Of a stretch of DNA of 64,000 bases, positions 36,561 to 50,180 are shown piece after piece. The stretch is from NCBI GenBank assembly GCA_003342815.1, contig PTEX01000020.1, positions 6,119,088-6,183,087 of the forward strand, given 5' to 3'. The stretch is from Eudromia elegans. Lineage: Eukaryota > Chordata > Aves > Tinamiformes > Tinamidae. Below the pieces are notes generated by a model. It saw only the letters and a program-made list of their open reading frames with translations. It was not told the origin of the DNA and searched no databases. Numbering within the stretch: the stretch's first letter is position 1; every line of letters starts with the position of its first letter. Made by a program: the position numbers and the translations under genes.

Positions 36561-39500
36561 TTAAATATATTTATTCAGCCAGTTGATCATATCCCTTCTT
36601 CCTTCCTCAATATAAGGTTTATCCTGAGGATTGATATCTTCTTTTTTGCGATGTATAAAGCCATGAGTCTGACCAGGGTAAATTTTTACTTCATACTCAA
36701 CTTTACAGCTTTCTTTAAGCTTCTGCTGCAGTTGGGTAACCTGTAACACAGAGTGTTCCATCATTGCTTGTATTGAATTAGCGTGTTATTTTTTTACAGT
36801 CCTCAGTATGTCCTGGAAGACATAGTTTTATCCCAAACGTGTTTGTTACCATACTTGTTTTTAAAAAGGGGGTAAGATTTTGATTCCATTTAAAATTGAT
36901 TTGACAGAGGGCAGACATTGTTACAAATCTTTAGTTCAAAGCCACTGCAATTTTTAGCAGGTAAAGTAAAGGAAACAGTCAATGACAGCATACCTCTCTT
37001 TTTGGTCTCCTTTGTAGATAATTAGCTTTTTCTGTTCTCTACCTTTGCTCCTCAAGATTCCCATACTTACTTCTTTAATAAAAATGTACAGGATAGTGGT
37101 GAAGGACACAGACAGTCATAGGATTTTTCTAATTCTTTTGCAACTAGTGATGCCAGAGGCATAGATGGGGATTTTCTGCTGATTTTATGCATTGTCAATA
37201 CAACTAAAGAGAGGATCCTATCCTATATCTGGCATAGGACTTCCTTCGCTCCCACTATGGATACTCATCCTTTTCCTTCTATGAACATGTATATTTTAAG
37301 AAGTTAGAGGGAGAAAACAGCAAATCAGTTTTGTAGTTTCTCTTAATTAAACATCAAGTTATGAAACAAGCATGCAAAACAACAACAGAAACAAAAAACT
37401 CTGACAAAAAAACTTGCCTGATCCAGGGGGACATAGTCATCTTTTTCAGCAAAAATGAAGAAAGTGGGATGCAGTAAATTGCATCCATCCTCAAAAAGTC
37501 TGATCACTCCTAGGGAAAAATACAGACACAAGATGATCCATGCTGTTTTTTAAATCACTAGTAAAGCAATATTATCAAAATAAATGGCATTTCCATTTGT
37601 CAGAGCTGATTAAAATATCTGTTTGTAAAGGGATTAAATATGTTTCTCTTAAAAGTTTATTTTGTCATGTGAACTTCCCATGTTTTGGAATGGCATTACA
37701 GATAGAAATACCCATTCTCTCTCAAAAGGTCAGGTTTATATGTTTGTTCCATTCATATGATTTTCTTTGGTCATCTGCTTTTAACCACCGTCAGGGACAG
37801 GATGCTGTGAAAGCTTGACTCTATACACCATCTAGCCTCTCTCCTGGTATGTCTGGTACTGAGAATTAACACCCCAGTCACTCATTGGTAGCGTTATTAC
37901 CACAGAAAACCCACAAATTAGCAAATAGCATTGATGAATTCATTCATGCTCAACCAATCAGCACAGCAAAATGGTCCCCACAAGCTTTCCAGAAAAAACA
38001 CCTTCAGCTTCTGTACACCTCAGATGAATCTAAATTGCTCTGAGTTATACAGAATTGCTGGGGTTTGTAACACAAATATAAGGCTAATATGAATGGAAAT
38101 GTGAGAGTAATACCAAAACATTTAACACAGGATTAAAAAATGGCTTGTATGTTAATAATGGATAGTGTTTCCAGTAGTAGGATTGGAGAACATGTTATGT
38201 CATGATTGGAATGCCTAGAAGCTGACAAGCCCACAGTGGCCATGATTCACCACCAGGAGAAGATCCTGTGCTTTAGCAAACAGATGGCAAAAGGGTTCCT
38301 ATCAAAGACATGACCCAAACAAGGAAAAAGAGGCAACAAGTAGCAAACTGTCTTAAGATTTACGGAAGTCAAGGTGAACAAGATTCAGATGCAAAGATTC
38401 ACCCCATAACAGGTGAGATCTCCTAAAATATATAAAATATTTATCTGGGAACTGTTTTTTCAACATCTGTCAAAAGGAACCTGAGACACGACACCCTGGC
38501 ACTTTGTGTTTCTAGTACTCTGTGCTGCACAGGAGTGGTCCTGGCTGTACCATGTGAACACGTATCTCTTTCTGCTTGTGATCAGATATGTGCAATAAAG
38601 ACAAGTTGTTTAAAGATTTTGTATAATGAAATAATCTTTTTTAATAAGGTCTAATACAGAATTTTGCTACACAATACTCCTAGAGAAAAATTTCCTGTTG
38701 CATTCATGTCACAACATTACAGACAGCTTACACTTACCGTAGTTGGACACCCCAGTCTTTAAATGAGGATTTTTCAGCATTAAATGATGTACTGCTGCTC
38801 CACCCCAGCAAAAACCAATGACCCCAATCTTCTTGGCACCACATTCTTTCTGTAGGTACTTCATGACAACATCAACTTCTCTAAGACATATAAATGAAAG
38901 CTAATTAAGTCTTTAACAGTATTTCCTGGAAATCTGAAAATAAAATACAACTAATGAAATTTCACTGCATCTTCTACCATTTCTACCCCATTTTTGGATT
39001 TTAGCATATTCTAAACTGCTAAACATATATCAAAACTACATATTGATATATAAACTATACAGGAGTTTATGTATAAACTCCTGAACGTTCATCAATATCA
39101 GAATTGTAGTTTTGAAAGTCAAGTCAATCATTCATTTCTAAAATAAAAGAGAAATTTCAGGGGAGAAGTGAAACAGAAAATGCATGAAGGAGAATAAATA
39201 AATCAATGTAAGATCACTGTTTTGAAACCTGAGCTGATTTTATAAATGGCAACTCAATCAATTACACAAATGTCAATAGTTTTTTCATGGGCCAACAAGT
39301 ATAAAAGTTGAAGTGACATATAGCTAGTCAAGAGCACCCCACTATCACAAGTGTCACCAGAAGTAAACCGTTCAGGCAGAAATCAAGTCCTAAATCAAAC
39401 TGTGGAAGCAAATTTTGAAAATGTTGAATCAAAATCATCAGCAAAATAATTATACAACTTAAGCTACTTGTAAAAACGGCAGCTAGAAGAGTGGCAAAGT

Positions 39501-41081
39501 GTTATACTTTGAACTGGCTGGGATCTGACGGGAAACAGGACTAGCAAACCCTATTGAAATGGTGTTCTGTGATTGTTTTTCATTCTAACTCTTTCGCATG
39601 GAAGTTGGACCTGCCTTTAGGAACTGTTTCACACTGAAGTGGAAGGAGTCTGCAGCATTTCTAGCCTCACACATTTTGTTTTCTTTTGAGTCATTTATCA
39701 CACTTGGGCTCTCTGCAGACAATATATTTGTGTCCGGAAATAATAGTGACTTTTATTCTTGTTCAAAGTTTCTGCTTTTCTCCAAAGAGCACCCTGCACA
39801 TGGGTCAGCCACGAGCTTGAGCCATGAACAGCCCTGAATTCTTGTTTGCAGACAGCCTGCTGCCTTTGACCCACTAATAACTTTGGACCTGATCCTGCAT
39901 CTTTACTGAGGCAAAAGCTTCTGCTAAAGAAGCATGTCCACATGTTAGGCAATGAACATCAGATGTACCTGTCTATTTTGCTGGAATCTCGAGTTTTCAG
40001 CCAATCATCAAAAGTAGCCCAATTATCAGAAGGTTTCCAAGCTTCTTGTCCCACAAAAAAGTCTGGGCAGATGGCTCTGTAGGAAAAAATTGAACACTTC
40101 AAAGCCATGAAATAACACTGATACAGGATTAAAGGTACATCTATATATTTTACACAATAAATTCATTTTGCTTAATACAGACAGATTTCAATCTACATCA
40201 ATGTGTTATACAAGAGGTCTTCATTGTTTTTCTACATCTAATAAGAAGAGTTAGTCTAATTTCCAGATATGTTTTCCCCTAATAAAGCACATTAATCAGA
40301 CATTTTTCTAATTGCAATTAAAAAAACCCTTAACAGTTTCTTACCAAATTCCCCCCAAATTCTGCAATTTGCATGTTACATACATTTGGGCTAAAAAGTA
40401 TCATCCAGAAAAACATACGGAAACCTATGAAAAGACATATGTCTCATGGGCTTCTCATGTAAATGCTTTCCATGTATCTGGAAACACTGGCACATGCTGG
40501 TATTTGCATGTGGTATTTGGTACAGCTTTTCTGGAAACGTTATCATTAGAATAAATGCCAAGCAAGGAAGGAAGAAGGAGGCTGTTTAAAGCTGGTGAAG
40601 GCTATCCAGTAACCCTGTTATAGCTGGCAAATCAGACTTTTCTCTTTTTATCCTCCTTCCTTCTGCACTTGCCTACTATTTAGTTACTGTAGGAACAGTA
40701 AGCAATCTTAGATTCCTTACACTCTTTTAATAAATTGGATATACCAAATTGGATATACCTTTAAAAAAATGTAAAATTGCACATATTTATATGATTTAGA
40801 AAGTAACTTGTTGGCTAGACAACCTTCTTATTATAACAGCACTTTCAGAATAGTAGGACTTCTTACATGTATCCATGAGCTGTGAGCAGATCAGCTATGT
40901 ATCTGGTGTTTGGGAGTTGCCATCCAAATATATCATGAATCACAATCACGGCTTTGTCTGATTTGCCAGATGGTTTGCAAACATACGCCTTGATGTGTTC
41001 CACTTGCACTTCCTGCCCACAACCCTCATAGTCAAACTTGTCTCCAATATCACACGGGCAGGGTTTGACTTCATTCGCCAT
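36561..41081 (-). CDS. CMBL: Carboxymethylenebutenolidase homolog, copy A (Cys nucleophile), 5 coding exons
   Basis: Coding exons are 41081-40867, 40076-39969, 38880-38738, 37509-37418 and 36740-36561 (215, 108, 143, 92 and 180 bases), giving 245 residues, the same length as human CMBL as I recall it. All phases join cleanly. The ATG follows a CCACGCTAG acceptor eight bases upstream, implying a 5' non-coding exon. The product belongs to the dienelactone hydrolase family (alpha/beta hydrolase, cytosolic). In mammals CMBL is a cysteine hydrolase that activates ester prodrugs such as olmesartan medoxomil. The triad is complete: Cys132 in GFCWGG, Asp179 in FAEKDD, and His212 in GQTHGF. The N-terminus keeps the CPCD motif and [16 protein letters not shown]. 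The donor of intron 4 is GC (CAG|GCAAGT), while the others are GT. Copies B and C lie upstream on the same strand. Confidence 0.95.
39060..39083. repeat. Perfect 11-bp inverted repeat in CMBL copy A intron 2
   Basis: CAGGAGTTTAT and its exact reverse complement ATAAACTCCTG are separated by two bases. The intron RNA could fold this into a tight hairpin. No function is indicated. Confidence 0.85.
40732..40759. repeat. 14-bp direct repeat in CMBL copy A intron 1
   Basis: AAATTGGATATACC is present twice head to tail. It looks like simple slippage. Confidence 0.9.
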
Positions 41082-41089
41082 GTGTGATT

Positions 41090-42720
41090 CTAGCGTGGAA
41101 GGAACAAACAAACCAAAAATTAGCAGTGAATATTGCAGTATACCATACTTAAAAACACAGTCGTATCATAAAATATTATTTTAAATCATAGTACTATTGG
41201 GAACATAGTGATTATCCTTGGATCTGAAGTGTGACATTTATCAAACAAACAGCACTTTGCTTTGATTTACTAAAAATAAAAATTTTGTTAGATTTAGGTT
41301 ATAGATGGGATAAAATCATATTGATTCTTTTAACAAATAAGAACCATTCACACTCCAAGATAAGAAGGAAAAAAAGAACAAAAGAACAAATGAAAGAATG
41401 AAAGAGAAAACTAAGTGTGAGTGCAGTACTTCCCTAAGCTGAGTTAAAAGTTTTTTGAACAAGTTGGCACTAAGGTATGGTTAATTTTTTACAAACTATT
41501 GCATAAGTCAAGGTAAACAGGTTATCCACAATGGTGCAAAGTGCCAGTAGATATTGACACAAGTTTCACTAGCTACTTGCTCGCAAGTTAATGACTGTAA
41601 GTCACTAGAAAAAGTCAACAGCTTCTGGGCCTGGATTAACCGCCTGGGTAAACTGAGCTCATACTGCTGCACAATGACTCAAATAATATACATGAATATT
41701 CACCAAGTGCCTCATGTTCAGCTTGTTCAAGGTTGTGGAGAGACTCTAGCCAAAACTTCATCTAACCTGTCCATGGACCAATTGCAAAGTCACTGAGCTC
41801 TGAGACAACAGCACAGAGCAGAATTGGAGCAATGAGTATTTGACCACTTAAAATACCAGGAGCAGGAAACAGATTGCTGTTCCTTAAGTACTTGTGGCAC
41901 TAAAGGGGCATCTCTAAGAAAATAAAACGCTATCAAGAGAAGACTTGCGCAGATTTCTAGAGACCGAGATGTTCTGCTATTAGCAGCTCAGAATTTCAGA
42001 CTATCACAAGCAGGGTTAGCAAGGTTATGCTTGCAGACTTGTGAGATTTCATCCTCCTCACATCAGTTCAAGATGAGCTCTATCTTATTTGATACCTAAA
42101 CTGTATTAACCTTGCACATACATTTATACTGATCTTCCACATTTTCCACCTATATTCAGTATTTTCTCCTACGTTATAATCTCTGCTATAAAACTCAGGT
42201 AGACTCTGCTATAATTTAAAATCACTTACCGTGAAAAATGAAATAACAGCATATAGGGCAAATACAGTTTAAATACATAATAGAAAAGAGTTGATGTCTA
42301 ATTTTTGCTTAACTAATCCTGGCTTCTCTTTCCACAAACCATTTTCTTTTGATTAGACTAAAATTCAGAAAATGTAAAAAAAAAGAGCAAATTAATATTA
42401 AAGAAACTTACGCTTCACACCTCAATAAACACAAGCGCGATGCCTTTACCAGTCTCTCTGTGCTTAAAGGCTGCAACTGTAGACATTGTGCATTATGTTA
42501 TCTGATAACATTTAAAGCAAAATTTAAAACCAGAAGTACACAAAGATACAGCTCAGGGAAAGAGTTCCAGAAAAAAGCTTGCATGGAGTTTGCACAGGCT
42601 TACAAGTCATATAGATAGACTTGTAAGCTTGGTATGCACTATATGCAGAAAACCTATAATAAATAATATATGCTGTTTTTTAATGCTTTCTCACACAGAA
42701 TAGCCATTAAAGCCCAAACA
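41090..42720 (-). other. Probable 5' intron of CMBL copy A
   Basis: This interval lies between the acceptor just upstream of the copy A ATG and a donor-like site, CGCAG|GTAGGC, at 42728/42727 on the minus strand. It is AT-rich and contains no recognisable exon. The intron assignment is inferred from these two signals only. Confidence 0.5.
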
Positions 42721-43265
42721 TGCCTACCTGCGGGTAGCAATCAGGAGCGTGCCTGGGGAGCCCTGCAGGGACAGCTGCCTCCTGCACTGCAAAGGGCAAA
42801 GCCAACACAGAAAGCACCAAGTCACAACACGCCAAGGGTGAGCACGGGGATCGTCCCTTCGAGTAACAATTACGTAAGGGACTGCCTCTGCCCAGCCTGT
42901 CCCTGAGCCGCACAGCTACGGTTCCTCCTTTTAAAGCATGCCGTTTCCTTGAAACTTTACGAGGGACGTGTGGTTGTGTGAGCAAGAGCATTACAGGCGA
43001 GCGCAAGGCGCGCTTGCACCTTGGGGAGGTGCCCTATGTGCTTGCACCTTGGAGGTGCCCTACGCGCTCGCAGCTCGGAGGTGCCCTCCCTGAAAGTCAG
43101 AGTGGGGCTCGCGCAGCAGAGCGACTCGTTCAGGCTGTGTGGTGCTGCTCGGGGTTTAGAGGCTCTGCTGCGTCGCTGTCGAGCAGGGCTTTGGCACTTC
43201 TGCCCGCTGCTTGCTCCCTGGAAAGTGCAAGAAGGGTGAGGTAGCAACAGAGAGTGCACCGACTC
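42721..43265 (-). promoter_or_regulatory. CpG-rich candidate promoter and 5' non-coding exon of CMBL copy A
   Basis: GC content and CpG density rise sharply here (GCGAGCGCAAGGCGCGC, CTACGCGCTCGCAGCTCGG, CTCGCGCAGCAGAGCGAC). The position about 1.7 kb upstream of the copy A start and a good minus-strand donor (CGCAG|GTAGGC) at 42728 fit a housekeeping-type promoter with one untranslated exon. No TATA box stands out. The transcription start cannot be set from sequence. Confidence 0.6.
43011..43090. repeat. 26-28 bp GC-rich tandem repeat, three units, inside the CpG island
   Basis: Units are 43011-43038, 43039-43064 and 43065-43090, each of the form CGCTTGCACCTTGG..AGGTGCCCTACG, with increasing divergence in the third. 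They share the core GGAGGTGCCCT. Repeated cores in a promoter could be repeated protein-binding sites, but I cannot name a factor with confidence. Confidence 0.85.
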
Positions 43266-43269
43266 TGCC

Positions 43270-44690
43270 CCACTCTAGAGAAGACAGAGCTCATCCAGCA
43301 CAGGAAAAATCTGCTGACTGTTCTTCAAAAATCCAGAAATCCACATACAATTCTACCCTATCTCAGCACATCTTATCCATCAAAAAAATGTCCTTTGTGT
43401 TTCTTACCTCTTTCAAATTAAAGTGACCACTGGTTTTTCCCTCGTTTCGTCAGAGACACATCTAAAATATAGCACTAACTGCACAGGTGGTTCTGCCACA
43501 CCTTTGCTCACAGAAGAGGAAACGGCCTTGAAATTTAGACATTTAGTCCTCATGTTTGAGCTCATTTCCCATACTTTAAATATTTACCATGTCATTTATC
43601 AATATTATTTATTTACAACAGTTAATGTATTTGGATAAATGAACCATAAAAAAAAAAAAAAAAGCCCACTAAAGAATTCCAAAGTGAAGCAAAGAGCTAA
43701 AAATAGTTTATGCCATGTACGGTGTTTAGATACTCATAGCAACTTCAGGTACAGTGTTTAGAGGTACTGTGTGCTCATAGCAACTTCAAAGAACAGTAGT
43801 AAAATAAATGCTAGAAAAATAGTTCTTCAAATCCTTCCTAGAAACCAGAAATTATGGCAATATGTACAATACATGCAATAATATGTTGCAATATATACAA
43901 TATATATTTTTCTCTGAGTTTGCTTTTTCACTTTCCTAGTTCTTCTTATACATAATACCATGCCCCCTTATCTTCTATTAAAATTAAACCTTAAAAGCTA
44001 AATGGATTTTAATATGATTTCTTGACGGTTGTACGTTCCTTTCTGAACAATCTCTGGTGCAGAAGCCAGAAACTCACGCGCCACATGCATATCTCTGTGC
44101 CTGTAGCTGGCTGGACTTCATAATGTAAGCACTTCATACTGTAAGCACTTCATCCTGTAAGCACTTCATCCTGTAAGCACACAACTCTTTTGGCTCTACA
44201 CCTGAACTTCCAGTTACTTCATGAGTCACAGGTTGTTCAAGATGATTCGGCTATGCTTGTCTTTATGTATTTTACCTTGGTTTACCATTTCAAACTACTA
44301 CTGCAACTGTTTGCGTAATCACAGCCTTAGTATTAGAGCACACACGCTGTTCCAATATTTATGATGACTGTTGCTCTCTAAATATATGAACTGATTTTCC
44401 TTTTGTATCAGATCTACCCCAGCGATGTTAACGGGACTCCACTGAGTTCAGAGATATCCAGGTTTTACACAGGGGCAATTAAAGTACCTAAAGTACCGTG
44501 AGTTTCCAGACCAAAAAAAAAAAAAAAAAAAAAAGTGAAAATCCACAGCAAAGAGAGACAGAAGAATGAATTAACACTGCTGATTTTTTTTAAAATGAGA
44601 CAACCATAGGGTATGGTTCTTTTATGTTATATTTAATTTGAGAGAAAACATATCCACAATGTATTATGTAATTGTTATTAAGTTGCTTGC
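43270..44690. other. Spacer between CMBL copy A promoter region and copy B remnant
   Basis: AT-rich. It contains an imperfect tandem duplication (43717-43748 and 43749-43790, sharing CTCATAGCAACTTCA), an A17 run near 43650, an A22 run at 44513-44534, and the 16-bp array listed separately. No gene is visible. Confidence 0.5.
44115..44178. repeat. 16-bp tandem repeat, four units
   Basis: Four consecutive units of ACTTCATCCTGTAAGC, the first two with one or two substitutions. They end in the partial ACA. The array is short and well preserved. Confidence 0.95.
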
Positions 44691-45342
44691 TTTTCTTTTA
44701 AATGTGCTTATTCAGTCAGGTGATCATAGCCTTTCTTCCTTCCTCAACACAAGGTTTATCATGACATTTTCTCTTTTGTGATGTACAAAACCATGAGTTT
44801 GTTCTGGATAAATTTTTACTTCAGAATCAACTTTATAATTTTACTTTAGCTTCTGCTCCAGTAAGGTGACCTGTAATAGAGAACATCCTAGTAAAGCTAT
44901 TAATTAAAATAGCTATATTATAAGGTGCCACTCCTCAGCTTATTCATAATTCAACCGTCTAGACAATATGAACCAAGCTTTCCTGTGGACAGAATAGAAA
45001 AGAAATATTATATAGAGAAAACTCTCTTTTGAAATAAAGGTCTGGAAAGTTTGTTAGAATATAAAGGGAAGTCCAACAATCTGCAAAGAAATAAAGAAAA
45101 GTAGCACCTACATGTTTAATAGACTAAAATATGTTGAATAAATAGTGGTAAATGTGTTGAAAAGGAATGAAAACCTACAAAAAAACACCAATGGTGCTAC
45201 TTGTTACATGGTTTATGGAAGTATGTGCTTGAAAAGCTTGGACAATATGCCTATTTATTTAGAAAAATGTAAATGTAAGCAAGGAATCCATTTTAAAATT
45301 TTAGTGAGAACTTTTGAAAATAAGTGATAATATCACTTCCAA

Positions 45343-45500
45343 TTTTCAAAGAATCATTTTGAGGTTAGAAGGGACTTCTGAAGATCCACTAGGGTCAGTT
45401 GAATCAGTCTTCTTAAGGCTGTTTCCAGTCAGATTTTCAGTTTTTGCACTGATGAAGACTCTACAGCATCTCCAGTCTTCTGGTTCTAGACAAACCTCAC
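45343..45500 (-). mobile_element. Degraded CR1 LINE 3' fragment within pseudogene copy B
   Basis: Plus-strand text CAAAGAATCATTTTGAGGTT followed by 'agaagggacttctgaagatcc' matches the CR1 3' end, read in minus orientation. It lies where introns of copy B would have been. Confidence 0.65.
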
Positions 45501-48500
45501 AATGAAAAAGCCCTACATCATGTTGCTACAATATTTTATTCCATATATTTATTTTCTTCCATACACTAATATTTCAAATAGTAGGGGATACTAATCTGAA
45601 ATCATTGAAAAGGGGGAAAAATAATGGAATTAAATAAAACAACCATATGAATATGGTGATATGAATACATGAATAACATACGTTGAAGGAAACTTAAAGA
45701 CATGGAGACAGAATGATTGATTATAGCATCTACTTCACAGATAAGAAAATTTACAACTCTCTGAGAAGCTGAGTAATTTTTTTGTCTTCAATTGTAGATG
45801 GAAAAAGTAATAAAACCTTCCCTAGAAAATATCATTCATTGGACAGTGACAATGTTGATAATAACTATAAGCTAGCATCTGGGATAGCAAATATTGTTGC
45901 AAGACAGTCAACCTAGCAAATGTGGAAGATGTTTTGAAAATTTACATGTAACTTGGAAAAACTGTTTGCCCAGATGCTGTATTCTGAAAACACCATTTAC
46001 CCCTAAAGTGGATGTTGCCATGGAAGGGTAGTAAAGAAGATATTGGTGGGAGAGACATAACAATTAAATCTTTTTTATCACCTCAAGAGTGTATTATCAG
46101 TTCCAATTCCTCACCTGCTGGGGCAAGTTGTATTTGATGTGAACACATCGGCCTTACAACGCTATCTGCCAACACACACAAACACACACACACCCCTCCT
46201 CAAAATAAGTACCAAAAATCCTCTCTTTACTGGAACTGGCATGTGAAACATGTGAGTCACCTGCAAGACTTGTCAGGCAGCGCCCAACCCTCCCTTCCCG
46301 CTGCAGAAGGCAGGGGACAGATCACACACTGAGGTCCCATAGCTGAGCTCTCTGCAGCAGGAGCTCTGTCGATGTGATTTGCTTAATCTCCCCTAACCTA
46401 CCCTCAAAAATACATAGGCTGAGCAACTTCTGTAGTGTACTACTCCTAAACAGGCCAAGAAAGACATGTACTCTCACAGGAAACTATTTGTTTTCGTGTC
46501 TAATTAGTCTGGCTGCTAAGTCCTGCCTCAGTGCACACAGAGACAGTGTTGTCTTGCCAGCAGCTCCTGTCTGTGTTATCGAGGCAGCAAGCTTTGATGG
46601 GAGATAGGAGGTCTTTGCTGATGTGGTCAGGTGGTGCGTAGGAGGAAAAGAGACATGAAGTCTTCAGAGGCAGGATCACAAAAGCAAGATGCTGGGTACA
46701 AGCCAACCTTAGCAAGTCACATTCCATCAACAAGTTAAATTCAAAGCTTATTGGAAGCCAGCGTAGATTGCTGCCTGACCTGTGCTCATCAAGGAGCACT
46801 TCACATATCAAGCACGAATTTCAGGTGCTGAATGGCCTCAATACACAGCTCCTTGCTCAGGGCAGGAGCTGTTTATCCAAGAGAACAGATAGATGGGCGC
46901 AGGACAATCTCCTGGCACCAGGGTTTAAAGGTGAGAAGATTCTAGGCCGGGTCATGAAGCGGAAAATACCTTTGCTTGGCAAAAGGCCTAGGCATCCTGT
47001 AAGCAGCCTGATTGTGACAGCCCAGGAACATATCTGATCTATAAACTGCAGCTAGACTCCAGTAATGAAGAGCAGGAGCTGGTGCTTGCCTATTATTTTA
47101 GCTATTTCAGCTGTCACTCTGCCTCCCCCCTCCAAATATATCATCCTCTTTGGTTTTGAGCCATATTCGGGTAGCCATCAGTGTCCATTTTCATCAGTCT
47201 TCTCTGCTGTCACTGCCTAGCAAAAACTCTGCTGAGGGCAGATACAATATCAAAGAGTCCCTAGGTGTTATCACCTCTCCAGAGATGCTGCATTTCCACT
47301 GTGAAGAGACATGACAATCTGGATCACAGAGCACTTTGTAAGAAGCAGCCTCTGAGGCAGAGGAAGAAAGCCCTAAAGCTGCCTGTTGGGTTCTCTCAGG
47401 AAAGAGCAGCACAAGAGCAGCCCCAGGCACTCTGCTACCATGCAGAAGAAGCCAATAAAGCTGTCTCAGAAGCTACAAGTGAAATCTAAAATGGGTGCTA
47501 CAGACTCCATTGCTGAAAGGAAAGTATAAGTCAATGAAACCAAAGGATTGTCTAATATAGTGGGTATGATGCGCATCCAAAAAATCTGAGAGGTGAAGAA
47601 AACGCCAGCACTGCTGAGCACAAGCCCAATCAGCTATCCTAAAATGCAGAGAAAAGGAAGCACTTATGTCAGTAGTCGGATAGATCTGGAACTAACACAG
47701 AGATTTTCAGCAATGGTGCCAGAATATCATCTTTAAGAGTTAATTAAGTTGTCTTTGATCTTACTAATTACAAGGACGTAAAGTCTGCACCTCGAGGCAG
47801 GTACCTTCACTTTGGCCTTTGCCAAAGCAAGAGCTTGACTGTATGGTTGCAGCTGTAGCAGCAGCTCCGTTCTCTTGCTACACAGCTATACAAAACAGCT
47901 CAAGTGCTGGCAGAAGAGTCTTGCTTCATGCTCTCTGCAGTTTACCACAGTACTCTTTTTCCAAGGTAGCCAATATGCCCTATGAGGAGGCCTCAGGAAG
48001 GACTGACCTCCGTCTTGCAGTGGAGGCAGCTATTAAGCTGAGGTTCTACCGCATGGCCTTATCTGAGCTACAGCTGCCACGGCACTGCAGTCTCACTAGT
48101 AGGTTAGCTGTACCCAGTCTCAAAGCAAAAAAAGACCAACAAACAAAAAGCACATGAACATGTGAGATTAGAAGACAGTGCAATATCCAACTCCCTGACG
48201 TCTTATTTATTTTGTGGGCCTCTCGAGTTTTCAGCCAATTGTCAAACTTGCACAAGCCATCAGAAGACTTCCAAGCTTCTTTTTTTCTGAAAAAACGTAT
48301 GGGCAGATGGCTGTGCACAAATAAATAAATAATAAATAATAAATGAATTTATCAAACCTTTTCTTGAGAAAGTCATGTTTATCGTCGTAGACTATTCTAC
48401 AAAAAGGTCTATATGCTTTAAAAGACATCTGTGAGTAACTGTATATGGTTTTTTTTTCAATGACTAAACCACATAACATCATTTGGGAAAAACTGGGGGA

Positions 48501-50142
48501 AAGTATTTCTATCACCAGTATTTTACCATTTTTGAGTAAATAAATCAAAAGTGCACACAAGGAAGGAATTAACTTCTAAGAAATGATTCAACATGATTAC
48601 AACAATTTTGAATCTTGCAAACAGTGTAATGCCGTCAATGATGAAACAATGATGAAATCCATCATTAATGGTTTCAGTTAAGCATGTAATTATAGAAGAG
48701 TTTTTTATTTGCTACAAAATGCACCATGAGGCTTATATATAGGATAGAGAAAAAAATATATAGTCTGAGGTGTGGGAAGAAAAAGTGAAAAACTCAAAGT
48801 GATAATGCATGGGAAGAAAGGGAGGAATGATTTACTTGGAACATCCTTTAGTGACCACAGAAAGAGTTACTGATGAGCAGATTTCCTGTATCTTGGGGGT
48901 GGCCTAACCCTAGCTCCGCATGACCTCATCTCACAAGTATTGCACAACCAGTAGCAGTTATGGTGGAGCCAATAGAGGATAATACAATCGCCTCAGGCAG
49001 AAGGAAACGAGAAAGGACCTTTAGGCTTCCATCTCAAGACTGGGTGGGTGGCGGGAAAGACAGGGCTACAAGCATGAGCATGACATGGCATGAATCACAG
49101 AGTATTATGGAAAAGCATTCAGATAATGTGGAGCAATACCAATTTATCAGAAACTGGGTACTTTTTAAATGAGTAGACTCCTACTGAAATAATGATCAAC
49201 AATCCGTCTGGAAGAAACTAATAGAACCAACTTGTCAGTATCCTCCATAACATGAAGGCTGTATGTCCAGACTTGTACTGTAAAAGTGACTGCATTGGGT
49301 TAAAAGACGGACATAATTTAAATCATGGGGCAGAGCAGAGAAGGTGAAGTCATCATGAAGACGGAAAGAAGCAGACTGTAGACCACATTAATTGTCCTTG
49401 CGAACCAGAAATCCCTATTATATCACCATTATCTAACAGAGGCACCTAGATCTCCCTTTGACTCCACAAACAGGAACCACTAAGGGCGTTATCACTCAAA
49501 GCTACACCGCTACAGGATGATGTGGAGACTTTCTTTAGGGATTGGAGGCCTCAACAGTCCAACCCTATATGCATGTTGAAATGTCCACTGCAAATCCAGT
49601 TGCTACAAGACACAGAGCAATGTTGCAAGACATTTTTCCACTTGGGAATTTAACTCCTACAGAGCATCAAAGCTGAGTATGAAAGATTTATGTGCAAGAA
49701 GGGGATTATGCTTAATACCCCACGCATGCATATGATTCACCATACTTTTGATAATGACATTTTTTAAAAATCCCATTGTATAGTTTAACTTGAAAGAAGA
49801 TTAATTTTAAAGATTTTTTAAAAGAGAATACATACTTCAAAAAATATTTCTTCATTTGTGTTTCAGAACACGCTACTTTTTAAAACCCTCCCACATCATT
49901 GGGAAATTTTTCAGAACCACTTCTTTACTGCATCACACTTTCAATATTCTAAGAATCCTATGTACGCAGTCGTTTATTCAGCAAGCAGAAAAATAGGAAG
50001 GAAGCATGTTGTACTCTGCAACATTTCACAGCAATGTTCCTTTGCATTTTTGTTATACCGAAATTAATCACTCAAACTGAAAGCTTCCTGTTATGTATTG
50101 GAACAATAGTCATAACATAGGCCTAGAAAACACAAGAGAGGG

Positions 50143-50180
50143 ATTTTATTTATTTATTTATTTTATTTATTTATTTATTT
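50143..50180. repeat. (TTTA)n microsatellite
   Basis: About nine tetramer units with one shift, ending some 20 bases from the exon 1 relic of CMBL copy B. Confidence 0.9.

Noticed and set aside
48046..48318. Frame resembling CMBL exon 2 as a live gene
   Set aside because: It carries a frameshift and damaged splice sites, and exons 3 and 4 are missing, so it belongs to pseudogene copy B.
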